From: Plakobranchus ocellatus
Lineage: Eukaryota > Mollusca > Gastropoda > Plakobranchidae
Direction of reading: 5' to 3'
DNA length: 64,000 nucleotides
Assembly (NCBI GenBank): GCA_019648995.1
Contig: BLXT01003727.1
Location: forward strand, 1,471,584 to 1,535,583
Position 1 is the first letter of the stretch; each line of letters opens with the position of its first letter. Below, piece by piece: positions 35,421-48,600 of the stretch. The position numbers were made by a program, and so were the translations under genes. The notes beneath the pieces were generated by a model. That model had not been told where the DNA came from. It did not search any database and was given only the letters and a program-made list of their open reading frames with translations.

Positions 35421-37604
35421 AAGCAAATATAGCAAGGTCAAACCTGACATGGGCATACGGAATTGTTAGTGATGATCTGAGAAAAAGAGATTCATGATTG
35501 ATTTCTGAGAACACAGAACGAAGAAATAAATTATGTTGAGAGACTTTCCAGCAATGCCAATTCATGAGAAATGAATGAAAGTTTAAAAAAAATACAAACA
35601 TCAAGAATGTCGTCACGTGCATGTAAAATCTCAGTATACAGGATTCCTGGCTTCTCAAATCAGCAGAATTAGGCATACATGTTGGAGGGATAGGTCAGAA
35701 TAGTTATTTATGGGGGGGAGAGGGGGGGAGAAAGTCAGATCTCTTCATTAAGACCACAGAAGAGAGGGTTTTGTATGTTGGTTCCTGTTCTACCCCATGT
35801 CCTAAATCAGAGTTGTGCCAAATATTGCCCCTGTCTCTTCAACGCCCTGAGTGGGAGAAATGTTGAAACAATGTCCTTTGACAGAACTGGAGAACTAATC
35901 ATTGGCTGAGTGTCGGTGTAACAAGTAGCCGCGTTTGATGTATCTTCAAATCTTGAAACTGGCGGTATTATTAAATGGTAATCATTGATCAAAGAAGGTG
36001 ACCACCTCATTTCCTGTCCAGTTGAGCCTTCCCTCTTCCTCTGCTTATTTTGAAGATCTACAAAAACTTTGCTTCCCTTTGCTGGGCAGTAAAAATTGAC
36101 CCACGCTTGGATTTTCATCACACCTGATTTGTCACTTAAGAATTACCTGATAAGTCTCTTCACCCTGTATCTGAAAAATATAATGGAGTGGAATAGTAAT
36201 TTTTTTTTTCCTTTGCCCAAAGTGAAACATAGTTTGAATATTTTTTTCTTTCTGAACAAAGAAAACTCCTACATGTTGTGCCATAATAAAAGATCTGAAG
36301 GGGTGTGGTGATTTTGCGGATTTACTAAGGTGCTGCTGTTTTTCTGATTTTGTGTACTAGTTTATAATTTTTATACATCCTCCTATATTCAGCACTTACA
36401 TGCAGCAATTTTATACAGTATGCTAAGTAATTTTTTTTGTACTTAGCCCAAAGAGAGAAATATTGAAAGATAAATTTTAAATCTGGATTTATAAGACTAC
36501 TGCTTACATAATATTTGTGTTGATCACAATCTGAGACAGCTCAACCTGTCTCTTGTTTCTCACTCCACCATGATATGCGATTACAGAAGCATAGAAACCA
36601 AACAGCTATATGGTGTTTTCCATTTGTTTGCTGTCGTGGGTGTCTCGCCCACAGAGAAATCTTTGCTAATGTCAACAACATTACTGACATCTCAAATTCT
36701 CAGCTCCTCACTCACCTCTGCCTCTTGTTGGTTTGTGTATACGTACAATACACAGGAACTGCTCAAATTTCTCTACTAGTGCAATATCATCACATTTTTC
36801 TCTCTTTGTTTTCTTTGATGCTGAGAGTGATTACTTCACAGATCACACTGAAAAATGCTTTAAAATTGTGCTTTTTTAAAACTTTTTTATAATTTTTTTT
36901 TTTTTTTTGGTTTACCATTGACTACATTTTAATGAAAGTGAAATTTTTAAGATTAATTTTTTTACAAACTATTTTGACTGTATGCTGCCTTAGGTTGTTT
37001 AATATATTCCTGTTACGTGTGTTTTATGACTTAAATCATGCTTCACAATTTTTTATTTTTTTTTATTTGAAACTTACTATTGTTATTGTTTAAGGCTGGT
37101 TGTGGTTCAGCGTGTGTGTTTGTGTGTGAGACTAATTAGACCTTATTTTGTGTGGATGATTCGTCCCATAGAACTGTTTTTCATATGAGATTGTGCCCAG
37201 TTAGTGACTCTCTGAGACTGGCCTCAAGACTTGGGAATAGTTTAGCTCAAGATGAACAGGCTTTTTTGTTTTTCTCTCTCTAACAAATCTTGTAGGGCTT
37301 TTTGCATTAGATTCTTGTGGTCCCACTCGTTGTTGCAGTGATGGAGGTGATTTCTCTAACACAGATGCTCATATAAAGCTTTTTTGTCATATTCATTTTG
37401 TCTGTGGAGTGTGCAGCCATTTGCTGGCATGCTGTTGAAAAAGTGAGTTTGTTTGTCTTCTCTGATTGTTGTGGTTCTCAACATCTTCCATTATCATCAT
37501 TGTCTGTATTATATCATTGAACTGTTTACTTGTTGTTTTTTCCCCTCTAGTTTTCCTGTCATGAAAAGCCTAAAATTTTTTATAACAATTGCTGGGCTTT
37601 GTGC

Positions 37605-37670
37605 CAAGGCATTTGTGGCTATGTGGTTAGAGAACTTGCCCTGTAGTCTGTAGTTAGAGGGGCTCCTGAC
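37605..37670 (+). mobile_element. Possible tRNA-SINE fragment
   Basis: GTGGCTATGTGGTTAGAGAA resembles a tRNA-like A-box head, and a TGACAAAACATGC segment follows where a B box would be expected, but no clear B box is present. No second copy of this sequence is seen in the window. Confidence 0.3.
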
Positions 37671-40600
37671 AAAACATGCTAGATTAGAAACCATGTTTAA
37701 AAACCTGACAAGAATGTTTAGATTTGTTTTGTTTTTCTCTATCTAGCTTTGCATTGTTCCATCCTTCAACTTACCCTAGAGCCATGAACATCATTGTAGC
37801 TGGTTAAGATAGATAACACCATCATCAATATATACATTGTTTTTAGTGATTTACTCTTACATTAAAAATAAATGTAGTTGATTTTTTGTTCAGAAGCCTT
37901 TCAGTTACCTTCTGTGATGGTTTCACTATCACCTGTAATCCCTGACTGAAGCCCAAATTGACAGTATCACCAAAGTAACAGTCAAGCTGTAGCAGAAACG
38001 AACTAGCTTCGCTTTTATTAAGTTTTTCATGCGTTAAGTTATCATTTCTTGTCGTACTTGGGTCGTCTCCTGTTATATCAATATAACATCGAGTTGTATT
38101 GCCATCCAGTTTACATTACTCAGGCAACTATTGTGAGCATCATCTTCATTCCTATTGGATTGTGTCTTTCATCGTAACATCAGGCAAGTCTGTAAGTGTA
38201 GATGTTTCACTGCTCATGTTATATTCCTACTTAGATTGGAAGAGCACCAAACTTTAGTTCAGTTTTACCTGAGGGTTGTCTTGAATTCCCTCATTTCTAA
38301 ACTGTAGAAGAGGACAGAACTTTTATTATATGGATTGTGTCTAGGTCCACATGAAGGGAAGGGGTTTAGGGCAAATTTTTTACTTCAGCATTTGATGATT
38401 TTTCTTCAGGTTGACTATGTTTGAAGGTCTAATTTGTGTAAGGTTATGTTTTACCTTTATGTGAAAGATTTTTGGGTTTTTTTCAAGATTGACCCCCATT
38501 TCACTAGTAGCAGTTTTAGTGAGTCAACTGGCTTGCACAAGAACTTGTGTAGCCTGTTTTAATCATTGTAGTGAAATAATATAATTATTGTGAACATCAA
38601 TTTTAATTAGTTACATAATGTGTAACTTTGGAAAAAGAGAATTTCAACAGTCTTGCATACATGGGGGTTTTTTTTGTTTTGTTTTTGTTTTTGTTTTTTT
38701 TTTTAATACTTTCTAAGGCACTAATTTGAGAAGCTGGAACTCTATTGTGAGCTCTCCTAGTCCTCTTTACTGGTTTGCTTTCTTCTCTATTCAGCCAATT
38801 CTTACTCTTGAAAACAGCTCAGACTGATGGCCTTCCATGTCTCATGCTGCCATAAGATTCAATATAGCAATAGACCTGTCAAAGTTTGGAGAGAGGAAGG
38901 AAAGTGTGTACTCTCTACCATTATCATTTTATTCCTCCCCTTTCATGAAGGTGCACTGTTGATAAAGCTATTAGTATTACAATTGTACACCTTACTGCTC
39001 TATGGAAATGAAAAATATAGCAGCCATGACTGCCTGTGTGTGTGCGGCTGTCCTACACTTTGTTAGTTGCTCTCCATAGTGTGGCCTCCTCTATGTACAC
39101 TTTTATAAAAAGAATTTGTTTACTTAAGAATCATGGAGCTTGTATGGTTGGAAGTCTTTATCAAAATACAGTAACATATCTAAGTCTTTGTCAGTGCCTG
39201 TGGTGGAGAGAGAGAAGGAGAGTGAGTGAGTGTGTGAAGAGAGGAAGGGAAGGAGAGGAGAAGGAAAGTGTTATGATGAAAGTTATGAATGTATCAGAGT
39301 TGCCTGAGTTCATGACAAGTCTTATCTATTCATCTACATAACTAACATGCATCACTTTTGTATTCTATACCACCCACAACTTTTTGAATTATTGTGCTTG
39401 GATCAATTATATTTTTGTGTGTTTTCATTTTCACAATACTGCCTCACATGACTTACACATCAGAGGCAAAACTCAGTCAGACTAAAGGTTATGATATTTA
39501 TGAAACGGCGATAGTAGTAAAAATTAATAATAATATGCTCATTATCTGATGTTGTTGCTTTTTGCTCGTCATGAATTGTGGACATTTATTGATGTACAAG
39601 ATGTGACTATTTTGACATGACGATAAAGGAGTTGTGTACATACCAGCCTGACCATGTCAGACTGCTCACTATATCCCAGCCATTGGCCATTAGTGACATT
39701 ACTCAGCATTTTGAAACTGTCTTGTAATAAAAGATCATACTGTAAACTTATATTGATATGATGCTGATGCATTCTTTTGTATTTTGTATCAGTCTGTAGA
39801 TAGTGTAGCGTTGCACTCGATGCATGTAAGTTTTTAGTACAATTGGAGAAGACACAGCTTGAAAGATTGTGTGATGTGAAGAGGATAAGAGTGATAAGGG
39901 AGCTTGAGAGTTCTATCTCCTTATGTTATCTGCTAAAAATTAGTGTTGGCCAACTTAATATCTGAGATCGCCTGATGGAACTCTACTACTATTTTTGTGC
40001 AAGGTCCGTGTAAGGTAAGGAAACATGGATTTTTGCTTCAACACGATTTTCCACTTAAAATTTCATAACTCCGTTGCTAATGAAGAATCAAGAGCATTGA
40101 AAATACACTCATATTGATATGGAATACAGTAAGATAAATCAACCTATCATGCATAGCTGGCAAGTGAAGAGTTTTCTGAAATTGTCACACATTTGATGGT
40201 GCTATAGAGAAACCCCTTGTTATGTTGATGGTAATTTCTTTCCTTGGTGAGGTGGCACCTCAACTTGTTTACTACTATAGGTAATACTAACATCAGCAAC
40301 TTTAAAAGGGTTAACTGAGAACAGGACTGAGTGGAGAAACATGATCACCAAAGTCCTTTTCAGACTGGGCATCTAAAACAGAAGAAAGTGGTGCAGCTTT
40401 AAACAATGTTGTGAAAACATGGGCCTTCTGCAAGTCTATTTGTCGGTATGTCATTCTGCTCATCCTAGTCGTCTTCAGTTAGCTTGTTAGGGACTGCCAT
40501 AGTCAGAGTACCAGACTTAGTTGTGTCCCTTTGTATCCAGCAGAAACCCTCCGATTTTGTTGCTTTGTCTAATGAACCTCAGAAACTAGATGGTAAAGAG

Positions 40601-41404
40601 AGAAAAAAAAAAAAACCAAAAGACATAGCATGATCTCAAGAAAAAGCATTTGTCACAAATAAAGACACAGCTCGTATGAGTTATACTATATTTGTGTAGC
40701 AGTCCCGCAAAATGAGGTGGGTTTAAGTTCTGCATGACTGACTTTACATGAAAACCATTAAATAGAAGGGTGAGATTACTCACTCACGTCTTACAGCAAA
40801 CTTTCTGATGCTGTCTGATGGCACATTCAATGGAAGGCTCTCAATCTCATTAAAACCATTTTTGAATGGTCATTTTCTGTGGAAAATGTCTGATACCGTG
40901 GAACTTTACAAATACAATTTAACTTTTCTCTTTGGTACTACGTTTGGAAAAAGGCAATAGTGTAAAGATCTGCAACATCACGATATTGCCTACAAAGGTG
41001 AAGTGTTCAGATTCGCAACCAAGGGGACACAATTATCATTGAACTTTTGCATTGTCTTTACAAACAAATGCATTTTTGTTTAGCAGAAGTGAATTCTCCA
41101 GAGCCAGACAAGACAAGTGTGTATTGAACTTGATATCTTACATAATGATGATTAACGGAATCCTCACAGACTTGATCCATTTAACCTTGACGCCACCATA
41201 TCGTAGACCAATGCATATTACTAATATCAAGGCAGTTTACTCATGCATCAATTGTTTATACAAATTAGCTCCGTGAGGCAAGAAAAGTTTCATATCTTAA
41301 TATCATCACTGATCAGATTGCCTTGTTTACTCTCTCCATTCTTTGATACATAATTCTTGTCAAATTGTTGATGGTTAAGTAAAACTTTTCTCAAGTTGTG
41401 TTTT

Positions 41405-41720
41405 TTTTTAAATTCTGATAATTAGCTTGGATGTTTAAAGCTAATTCTCTCATATTGTGTATTTAAATTCAGATAATTAGCTTGGATGTTTAAATTAAAG
41501 CTAATTCTCTCACATTGTGAATAATTTAAATTCTGATACTTAGCTTGGATGTTTAAAGCTAATTCTTTCACATTGTGTATATAAATTCTGATGATTATCT
41601 TGGATGTTTAAAGCTAATTCTCTCATATTGTGTATTTATATTCTGATAATTAGCTTGGATGTTTAAAGCCAATTCTCTCATATTGTGTATTTAAATTCTG
41701 ATGATTAGCTTGAATGTTTA
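41405..41720 (+). repeat. Hairpin-forming 55-bp minisatellite
   Basis: About six direct copies of a roughly 55-bp unit. Most contain the inverted arms AATTAGCTT and AAGCTAATT separated by about nine bases, so each unit can fold into a hairpin. One copy has a short AATTA insertion. The array lies about 6.5 kb beyond the REV3L stop. Confidence 0.9.
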
Positions 41721-42797
41721 AACTATCTCCGAGTCGACACTTTCTGGTTTTGATCATATATTTGCTATACATTTCTATTTGTTGGTTTTGCAATGTTTAT
41801 GTAGCTAAACTGCAATGAATGATTGATTATATATGTTGATTTATCGCTACATACAGTCATTCTCAATCTCAGACATAATCACTGTTCAAATGTACAGGCA
41901 TAATGTTGTACTGAAATAAACAAAAAAATATCATGTAGCTGAACTGTGTTTTTGTACTTGGTGCAGAGTTTTGCTTCTTTTTTTGTTTGTTTTTGTCATC
42001 CAAACAATCTTATAAGGCAGCAAGTTAAAGATGTGGGGTAATCAATATAAGCAAAGCTGATTTCTAAATTTCCCTATCCTAAATGTAGGAACCTTCAGTC
42101 CACTAATGTATACTGTGATTTGTTTCCTGAATGGGGTTAGTTCTGGATTGTGTTGGGAGAAGTCCACTTTGCATAGTTCTGTAGGTTTCTTTATAAATCT
42201 AGCTCTAGATGTAGACCTAATTATACGAATACAAGACTTCCTCAGTTCCCCATCTTTATAAATCTAGGTATAGTGTTTGACTTATAATTGTCTATGTACT
42301 CAATACAAATTCAGTAGTCCCAATTTTAAGAATCAGTGTGTGAAAAGTGATTTGTGTCGTTTGGAGTCTTGGCAAAATCAAAGAATATTTTCAAACATCA
42401 TAGAATTAAAGAGTGGGAAATGCTTTGATTGTCAACAACCCAGTCGAGATTTATTGGTGACCTCAGGGTTTCTGTTCATTTATCGATTAATTTTCTTTCA
42501 CAAATCATTATTTAGCAGCTGATAAAATGAACCAAGGCAAAAAATTAAAATCAGTCAAAGATGTGTATGAACATTTCACACAGCTAAAAAATATTTCTAG
42601 ATTGTCTTGAATATTTTCATGTAACCACCAAGTTACTTTGAAATGGGGAGACTTCAGGCAAATCAATTTCATCCCCTGAAACTTTATCACCTGTTCAAAG
42701 AAATTTTATTCTAAAACAAACAAAAAAAACCATATTTAAAAGAAAACTTTTTTCAATACTGCTTTGACTATGTATGAGAATGTGATTGCCGTGAAAA

Positions 42798-42827
42798 AAA
42801 AAAAAAATATATATATATATATATTAT
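42798..42827 (+). repeat. A-run and (AT)n microsatellite
   Basis: About 13 A bases followed by about eight AT units, just upstream of the first MITE copy. Confidence 0.9.
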
Positions 42828-42876
42828 AATTGCAAGAATGATTATCACACTTCTTAAATTCAGGCATTATATTGCT

Positions 42877-43270
42877 TTAACCCTATCTGTACATGTGGGG
42901 TAATTTTGTTTCCCAAAGGCTTGTTTTAAATTTTTTTTAAATACGTAAAATGGGTATTTTTTTCAGCTTTTCAGTATTCTTCCTATGATTACATAATAAT
43001 GATTCACAGAAAATCAATATTGAACTGACCTGAGGTCATTTTTGAAACACTCCATTATTTATTACTATGTAAAGTATGGGATAATTTTGTTACCCATGAC
43101 GTATGAATAGGTATATAGCAATTTTTTTACTATATAAGTATATATGATATGGAGACACGCAGTTACGCTACACGTATGGATAAGAGTATATTGATATTAA
43201 ATTGTGGGATCATTCAGTTACCCCAGACATACGAATAGGACAATAAAACACCTTGTACGGATAGGGTTAA
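42877..43270 (+). mobile_element. TTAA-type MITE, copy 1 (386 bp)
   Basis: The element 42881-43266 has inverted ends CCCTATCTGTAC and GTACGGATAGGG and is flanked on both sides by TTAA (42877-42880, 43267-43270). The CCCT terminus and TTAA duplication are piggyBac-like. It has no coding capacity. Inside are three partial modules of the form GTGGGGTAAT-N-GTTACCC. A second full copy, inverted, is at 48121-48545. Confidence 0.88.
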
Positions 43271-44628
43271 AGAACAATTCATTCCGGTGAGTAAAATTTT
43301 GATTCTGAACTATGCAACGCAATCCTATGCCACAGCAGCAAAACTATATGAGTGGTACATCCCATTTATCACAATGTACCAAGTTCTATAGCATGTGTCA
43401 GGCTGAGTGTTGCCCAGTCCCTGAGAATCTTGGGGCACATTAGCTAGCTACTGTGCCAATGAACCTCTGTGACACAGAATTTCATTTGTGATTCAGTAGG
43501 GCAGACACAAAGCTCACTTACTGTAAAAAGGGAATGTTCCCAGGTTTACATTATTACAAGCAATTTTTTTTTTGTTTTTAAATGAAGGTATAACAATTAA
43601 TTTGCTAAAGTTGTTAACAATATTCTTATAAATCCAACAGGTAATATTAACAATGACATTATTATTATACTTGAATACTCTTTCAACACAATGACATAAT
43701 TATATTTCATTTTTTATGCTCTTAGTTTTTGAATTCATGAAGACCTGACAATCCTTAATACAAAATCCGAGAAAATTCACATCAAACCCATCAATTCATT
43801 CCAAATGGTGTAATTACCTTAATAAAAGGGATAACAAATTTAATATGACAATGCACATCACAAAAAAACAAAGTTCAATATTATTGCCAATAACAGAGTA
43901 TAACAGATTGTAGAGATTGATGAAAAGAATGTTCAAAGGTTTGTGTCAAATCTAACAATAGTAACATGTGACCCCCTCCAAGGAAATAATGAAATAAAAA
44001 TGCTTTTATAAATACAAGAATCACATACACATTCTTTTTTACCACAGGAAAATAATGTAAAGTAATTAATGATCACTATTTTAAAATATTGCATTGAATT
44101 AATAAGAATATTCCACAGAAAATTCATTGCCCCACAGCCAATAAAAAAAAAATTCAGTTTACACCCCCATGTTTAGCAAAAGCTTATTATTGCAGACTTA
44201 CACTTGCAGGCGGTCAGGGTGAGTCACTGAGTTACTGAGAGCAAATTGCACCTATTCAAGTTTGGATATTTAATAATATTGTCGTGAATAACAAATACAA
44301 AAAACGTAGTTCAGTTCTTCCACCTTCCCTCTTGACAACAATCATACTCCAGAGAATTGTTAAGACCTAACTCTATCATGCACTACATGAAGTGGGGAAA
44401 GCAAGAAAGACAAGCAATTGTTACAGAAGTCCAGAGGTGAAGCCCTATATAAAAGCAGCCTGGTGAAGCTTTTACATTTAAAATTTATCATTACATTTAT
44501 AATCATAATATTTTTTCCAGCAAATTAAAGGAAAATATAGTGCATGTGAATTGAGCCAAAAAATAAAAGGAAACAGTAGACAACAATCTAAATCATGCTC
44601 AGTCTGCCCACATATTCTCACATGAACA
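43271..44628. other. Intergenic, no feature seen
   Basis: AT-rich sequence between the MITE and the end of the NHL gene. TTTATT (AATAAA on the minus strand) occurs several times, for example near 44143, and one may serve the NHL gene, but no single site stands out. Confidence 0.5.
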
Positions 44629-45566
44629 TCACATATTGGGCGATGCTACTGGTGTTCTTCTCTTGCTGCCCGGAGTTTTCCCCTCGTGACAGGGGCACTG
44701 GCGGTAGCGGAAAATCTTTACACAGTGCTCTCCCCCTACACTAAATTCTGTAGCTACCATGTGACCCTCAAGGCCGAGTGCCAGTGAGTGGATTGTGCCA
44801 GCATCATCTGTAGGAGTCAGGACCTGACAAAAAGTATCCACAGAACTGGGGTGAGATTGCTATCTGTGAAGTATTTTTTGATGGGTATAAAATACAATTT
44901 GACATGTTTCAGAATTCACACATCCCTCCTAGTGCAATTATAGTGCAGTGTATACTGCATCCGATGCCAGACAAATTTTAGCAGACTCAAAATATAACAA
45001 AAATTAATATTCTTTTCTTTTCATAATTATCAAATATATTCAGTTCCTTTGGTAAAGTTTGTGCCGTGAAATAGCTTAACTGGACGGGAAGGGCAACTAT
45101 AGCTAGAGGCAATAAAGATTAAATCACAGCTAGGGCGTCAGATCCCAGGGTAACTGTAGTGACAGTGGATGCCGAGTTTCCAGATTATGTGGCATTTACA
45201 AAGTCAGTTCTGCCAGCTAAGTATTTATAACCATGTCACAAGAGTTTTAATCTTGACTTATCACATCATTAGGCAAGTGTATCGAGTAATATGTAAAAAA
45301 AATTGTAACAATCTAATAAATGTCTCTACTAGCAAGAGGTAAAGTATTTTTCTATTTGGCCTCTGCCTCTGGATAAAGAAATTGAAAGAACAATTTATTT
45401 CATTACACCAGTTCTGACATGACAGCACACCAAGTTCAATAAGTCTTAATTTTACTTAATGTGTACTGGTAAAATCACAATTGATGTCTCGCATATTTAA
45501 GACAAAGAAGAAGATCTATTTGCAAAAAAAGCTGACACACAGCATCCATTCTTCTACCATCCTAAA

Positions 45567-45622
<56 letters not shown>

Positions 45623-48600
45623 ACGCACATACACAGAGCACTGCACACACTTGTGTACCTGTTGCAAGAAGTCTCCAGACTCAGAGTACAAGTTCACAAC
45701 GTGATTGAGAGAGTCCACCAATAGAATCTGACCCAGAGGTGTGACACAAACGCCGCCGGCCTGTACGGCCAGCCCTGCTGTGTGAGACTGAGGGAAGAAA
45801 CAGCCCAGGCACTTGCCCTCAATGTTGTAGGTGTAGACTCGACCATCTTCTGGATCACTAACAATAATCTGTTACATTTAAATATAAAAAAATTACCCTT
45901 TAAAAAAAGAGAGCTAACACATCAATGAAGTGATGACATTGAAGGTTTACTACAAATATTTTCAATATAGTGGGAAATCTGTTCAATCCTCCACTTAAAA
46001 TAAAGACTTTTCCTTTTTATATCCAAAGTAAATGAGATGTACAATTTTCATTTCAAGCAGGTTTTTTTCAAAACAAGTTCTTTTCTTAAAATATTACATT
46101 TTAGTTTTGGTTTCAAATGAACAGAAATCATTTTGAATCAACCTAAAATATGCTCTACTGATAATCTAAAAATCTGTAGATGAAAAAGTTATAAGATGAT
46201 AATTCATGTTTGATCCAAAATCTGCTTTAGAGAAGAGAAGCAAGGCTATGTTGACTTTTTCCCTGGGGTTGTAATAAACAGTATCGCAGAATCAGCACAG
46301 ACTTACCTCTGAATCCTGTGTCATGGCTATGTGCACCGGACCATATTTACTTTTGCCCTTTGCACCAACTCTGAAGGTATGGAATAGTTCTCCTTCATAG
46401 GCATTAAACATGTGTACATTCTTCTGCGTTGTTGCCACGGCAACGTTCATCTCTCTGTCACAAGCCAGGCTGAATGGCTCGCCAGGGACAGCCACTGTGT
46501 ATTTGTACTCAAAATTTTCTGCTAATACCTGGAGAGCAGAGAGCCAAATTTGAAGATTCACTTCGAACCAAAAATTTTGCACTTCATTGACACAAAGAGC
46601 TTTGACAGTAAATTGGAAAGAGGAAAATAGATTTTTCTAAAGGAGAAAACTTACCAAATCCATCTCTCTTTCTCAAGTGCCTTGTGTCACAGTTTTGGGG
46701 ATATTTTCTCACTACATATCTGGGTTTTCCAAACCAATCAGTATGTCTTTCCAGTCATACTGTCAGGCCTTCTATATCATCATGTTTCCAAGCCTACCTC
46801 CTTTCTAATATCCATCAAATATTCCTGCTGTCACGTTACATTCGATTTTGTATTATTTCATAAAGAGACCCTGACCCAAAAAGTTGACTTCGTCGTTATT
46901 GTACATAATTTAAGACTGATGATTTCATTTATCTTTGCTTCTTTCAAGACTTTTTCAGTTGGATTTCTTGGGTGTCCATTGGATGCAGTGCCTTCTTCTG
47001 AAGAAACTACATGTCTGATGATGTTCAATTTGTTTTTTTTGCTTGGCCATAGTGCATGCTTTGCATAAGCACGTTAACATGACATCATATCATATAATAA
47101 TATCAATTTAACATTTAAACTTTCTCATCTTTGTTTACATTGACTGCCCACTATTACATTCTTTAGAAACTCGCCCTTCTGGTAAGCTGTATTCTGTTCA
47201 ATATTTCCATTACCATTACAACCCTGACTGGTTATCAGACTTGCAAGATAATTGAAAAAATACACACTGGATATACATGTAGTGAGATTTTTTAAATGAA
47301 TTGACCCTGAAGTGACCATGAAAGCTCACAAAACTTGTGTCTGGAATTTAATTTTCACATCTTAAATAATACATTGTGAGACCATAGAGAGGGGATGTTC
47401 AATATATAGCTGTCATCACTTACTGACTAAGGGGATTTTCCATTCTTACGGGGGGGGGTTACTATCTTTTGTTTAGGAATAAAATTAATTTTATCTATGT
47501 ATTAACAGTGATTGCATTAACTGAGAAAAGAAGATGTATTTCTTAAAAAGTTTGTATATCTTTCAAGGTTTCTTTTCTAAATGAAAGGGGACTTCTTAAA
47601 AGTGGCAAGTGTGCAGTTCTAAACTCTGGGCGTCCTCAGTGTGTACTTCCTGGATTCCCAACAGTGATGAAGTGAAAAATTGCATTAGTATCAAAGAGTT
47701 AAATCAGATGCAAGTGAACCAAATCTACATTGAGATCTAGCAAACCATCTAGCTCTAGCGATGAGAGAAAATATATCTAAGGGGACACAACCGCATGAAG
47801 TGAAGCAGACTAAAGACTAGAGTAGGTCTAAAGCAGTGTTTTTTTGTCTCACTTAAAGCCTACATAATTCAATGAAATTATTGTTCAAACCTCTTTTGAA
47901 CAAGTCTTGTTATTGGTCTAAATTTGGATGCGGCATCTGTCGAAAAGGTTGCAAAAGGTTGTGGATTTTGTATTTTTATCACAGATGTTCAAGTCTGCAC
48001 ATGCTCAAAAACACTTTCAAAACAATATTTTGTAAAAAAAAATGTCACTTCAAACGGACCAAAAAGAAATACACTGTACCTCTGAGTAACACAATAAAAA
48101 GCAAAAAATCCCCAATTTATTTAACCCTATCTGTATGAGGTGTTTTATTGTCGTATGCGTATGTCGGGGATAACTGAGAGCCCCCACATTTTAAATAACA
48201 AATAATGTTATCCGTACATGTGGGGTAACTGTGTGTCCCCATACCGAATAAGTAAAAAAATCGTTATATACCTATCGTACGTGGGGGGAGGGGGGGGGNN
48301 NNNNNNNNNNNNNNNNNNCACCCCTTACTTTACGTAGTAAAAAATACTGGGAGGGTTTCAGAAATTACCTCAGGTCAGTTCAATTTGGATTTTCTGTCAA
48401 TCATTATTATGCAATCATATGTCAAATTGAATTTTTGAGAAATACGTAAAAGCTGAAAGAAAAATTCCTATTTTAAGTATTTTTTTAAAAATTAAAAACA
48501 AGCCTTGGGGTAACAAAATTACCCCACACTTACGGATAGGGTTAATAGGACTGGACAATCATCTTAAATAAAAATTTCTTCTCTGAATCTGTCTTGAGGA

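Larger units (their letters stand above)
34926..44628. other. REV3L 3'UTR and tail-to-tail intergenic region
   Basis: AT-rich DNA of 9.7 kb between the REV3L stop and the stop of the convergent NHL gene. AATAAA-type signals occur at 35415, 35525, 36285, 37867, 39727 and 41914 on the plus strand, so the end of the REV3L transcript cannot be fixed. A minus-strand frame at 35807-36121 (104 codons) has no recognised relatives and is not called. A hairpin minisatellite and a MITE are listed separately. No RNA gene is seen. Confidence 0.6.

Noticed and set aside
35807-36121. Minus-strand 104-codon frame in the intergenic region
   Set aside because: No recognised relatives, no splice or promoter context, and no repeated copy. 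It could be chance or an old transposon piece.
46682-47068. Plus-strand 128-codon frame in an NHL-gene intron
   Set aside because: It is antisense to LINE-like blocks on the minus strand and has no recognisable domain.
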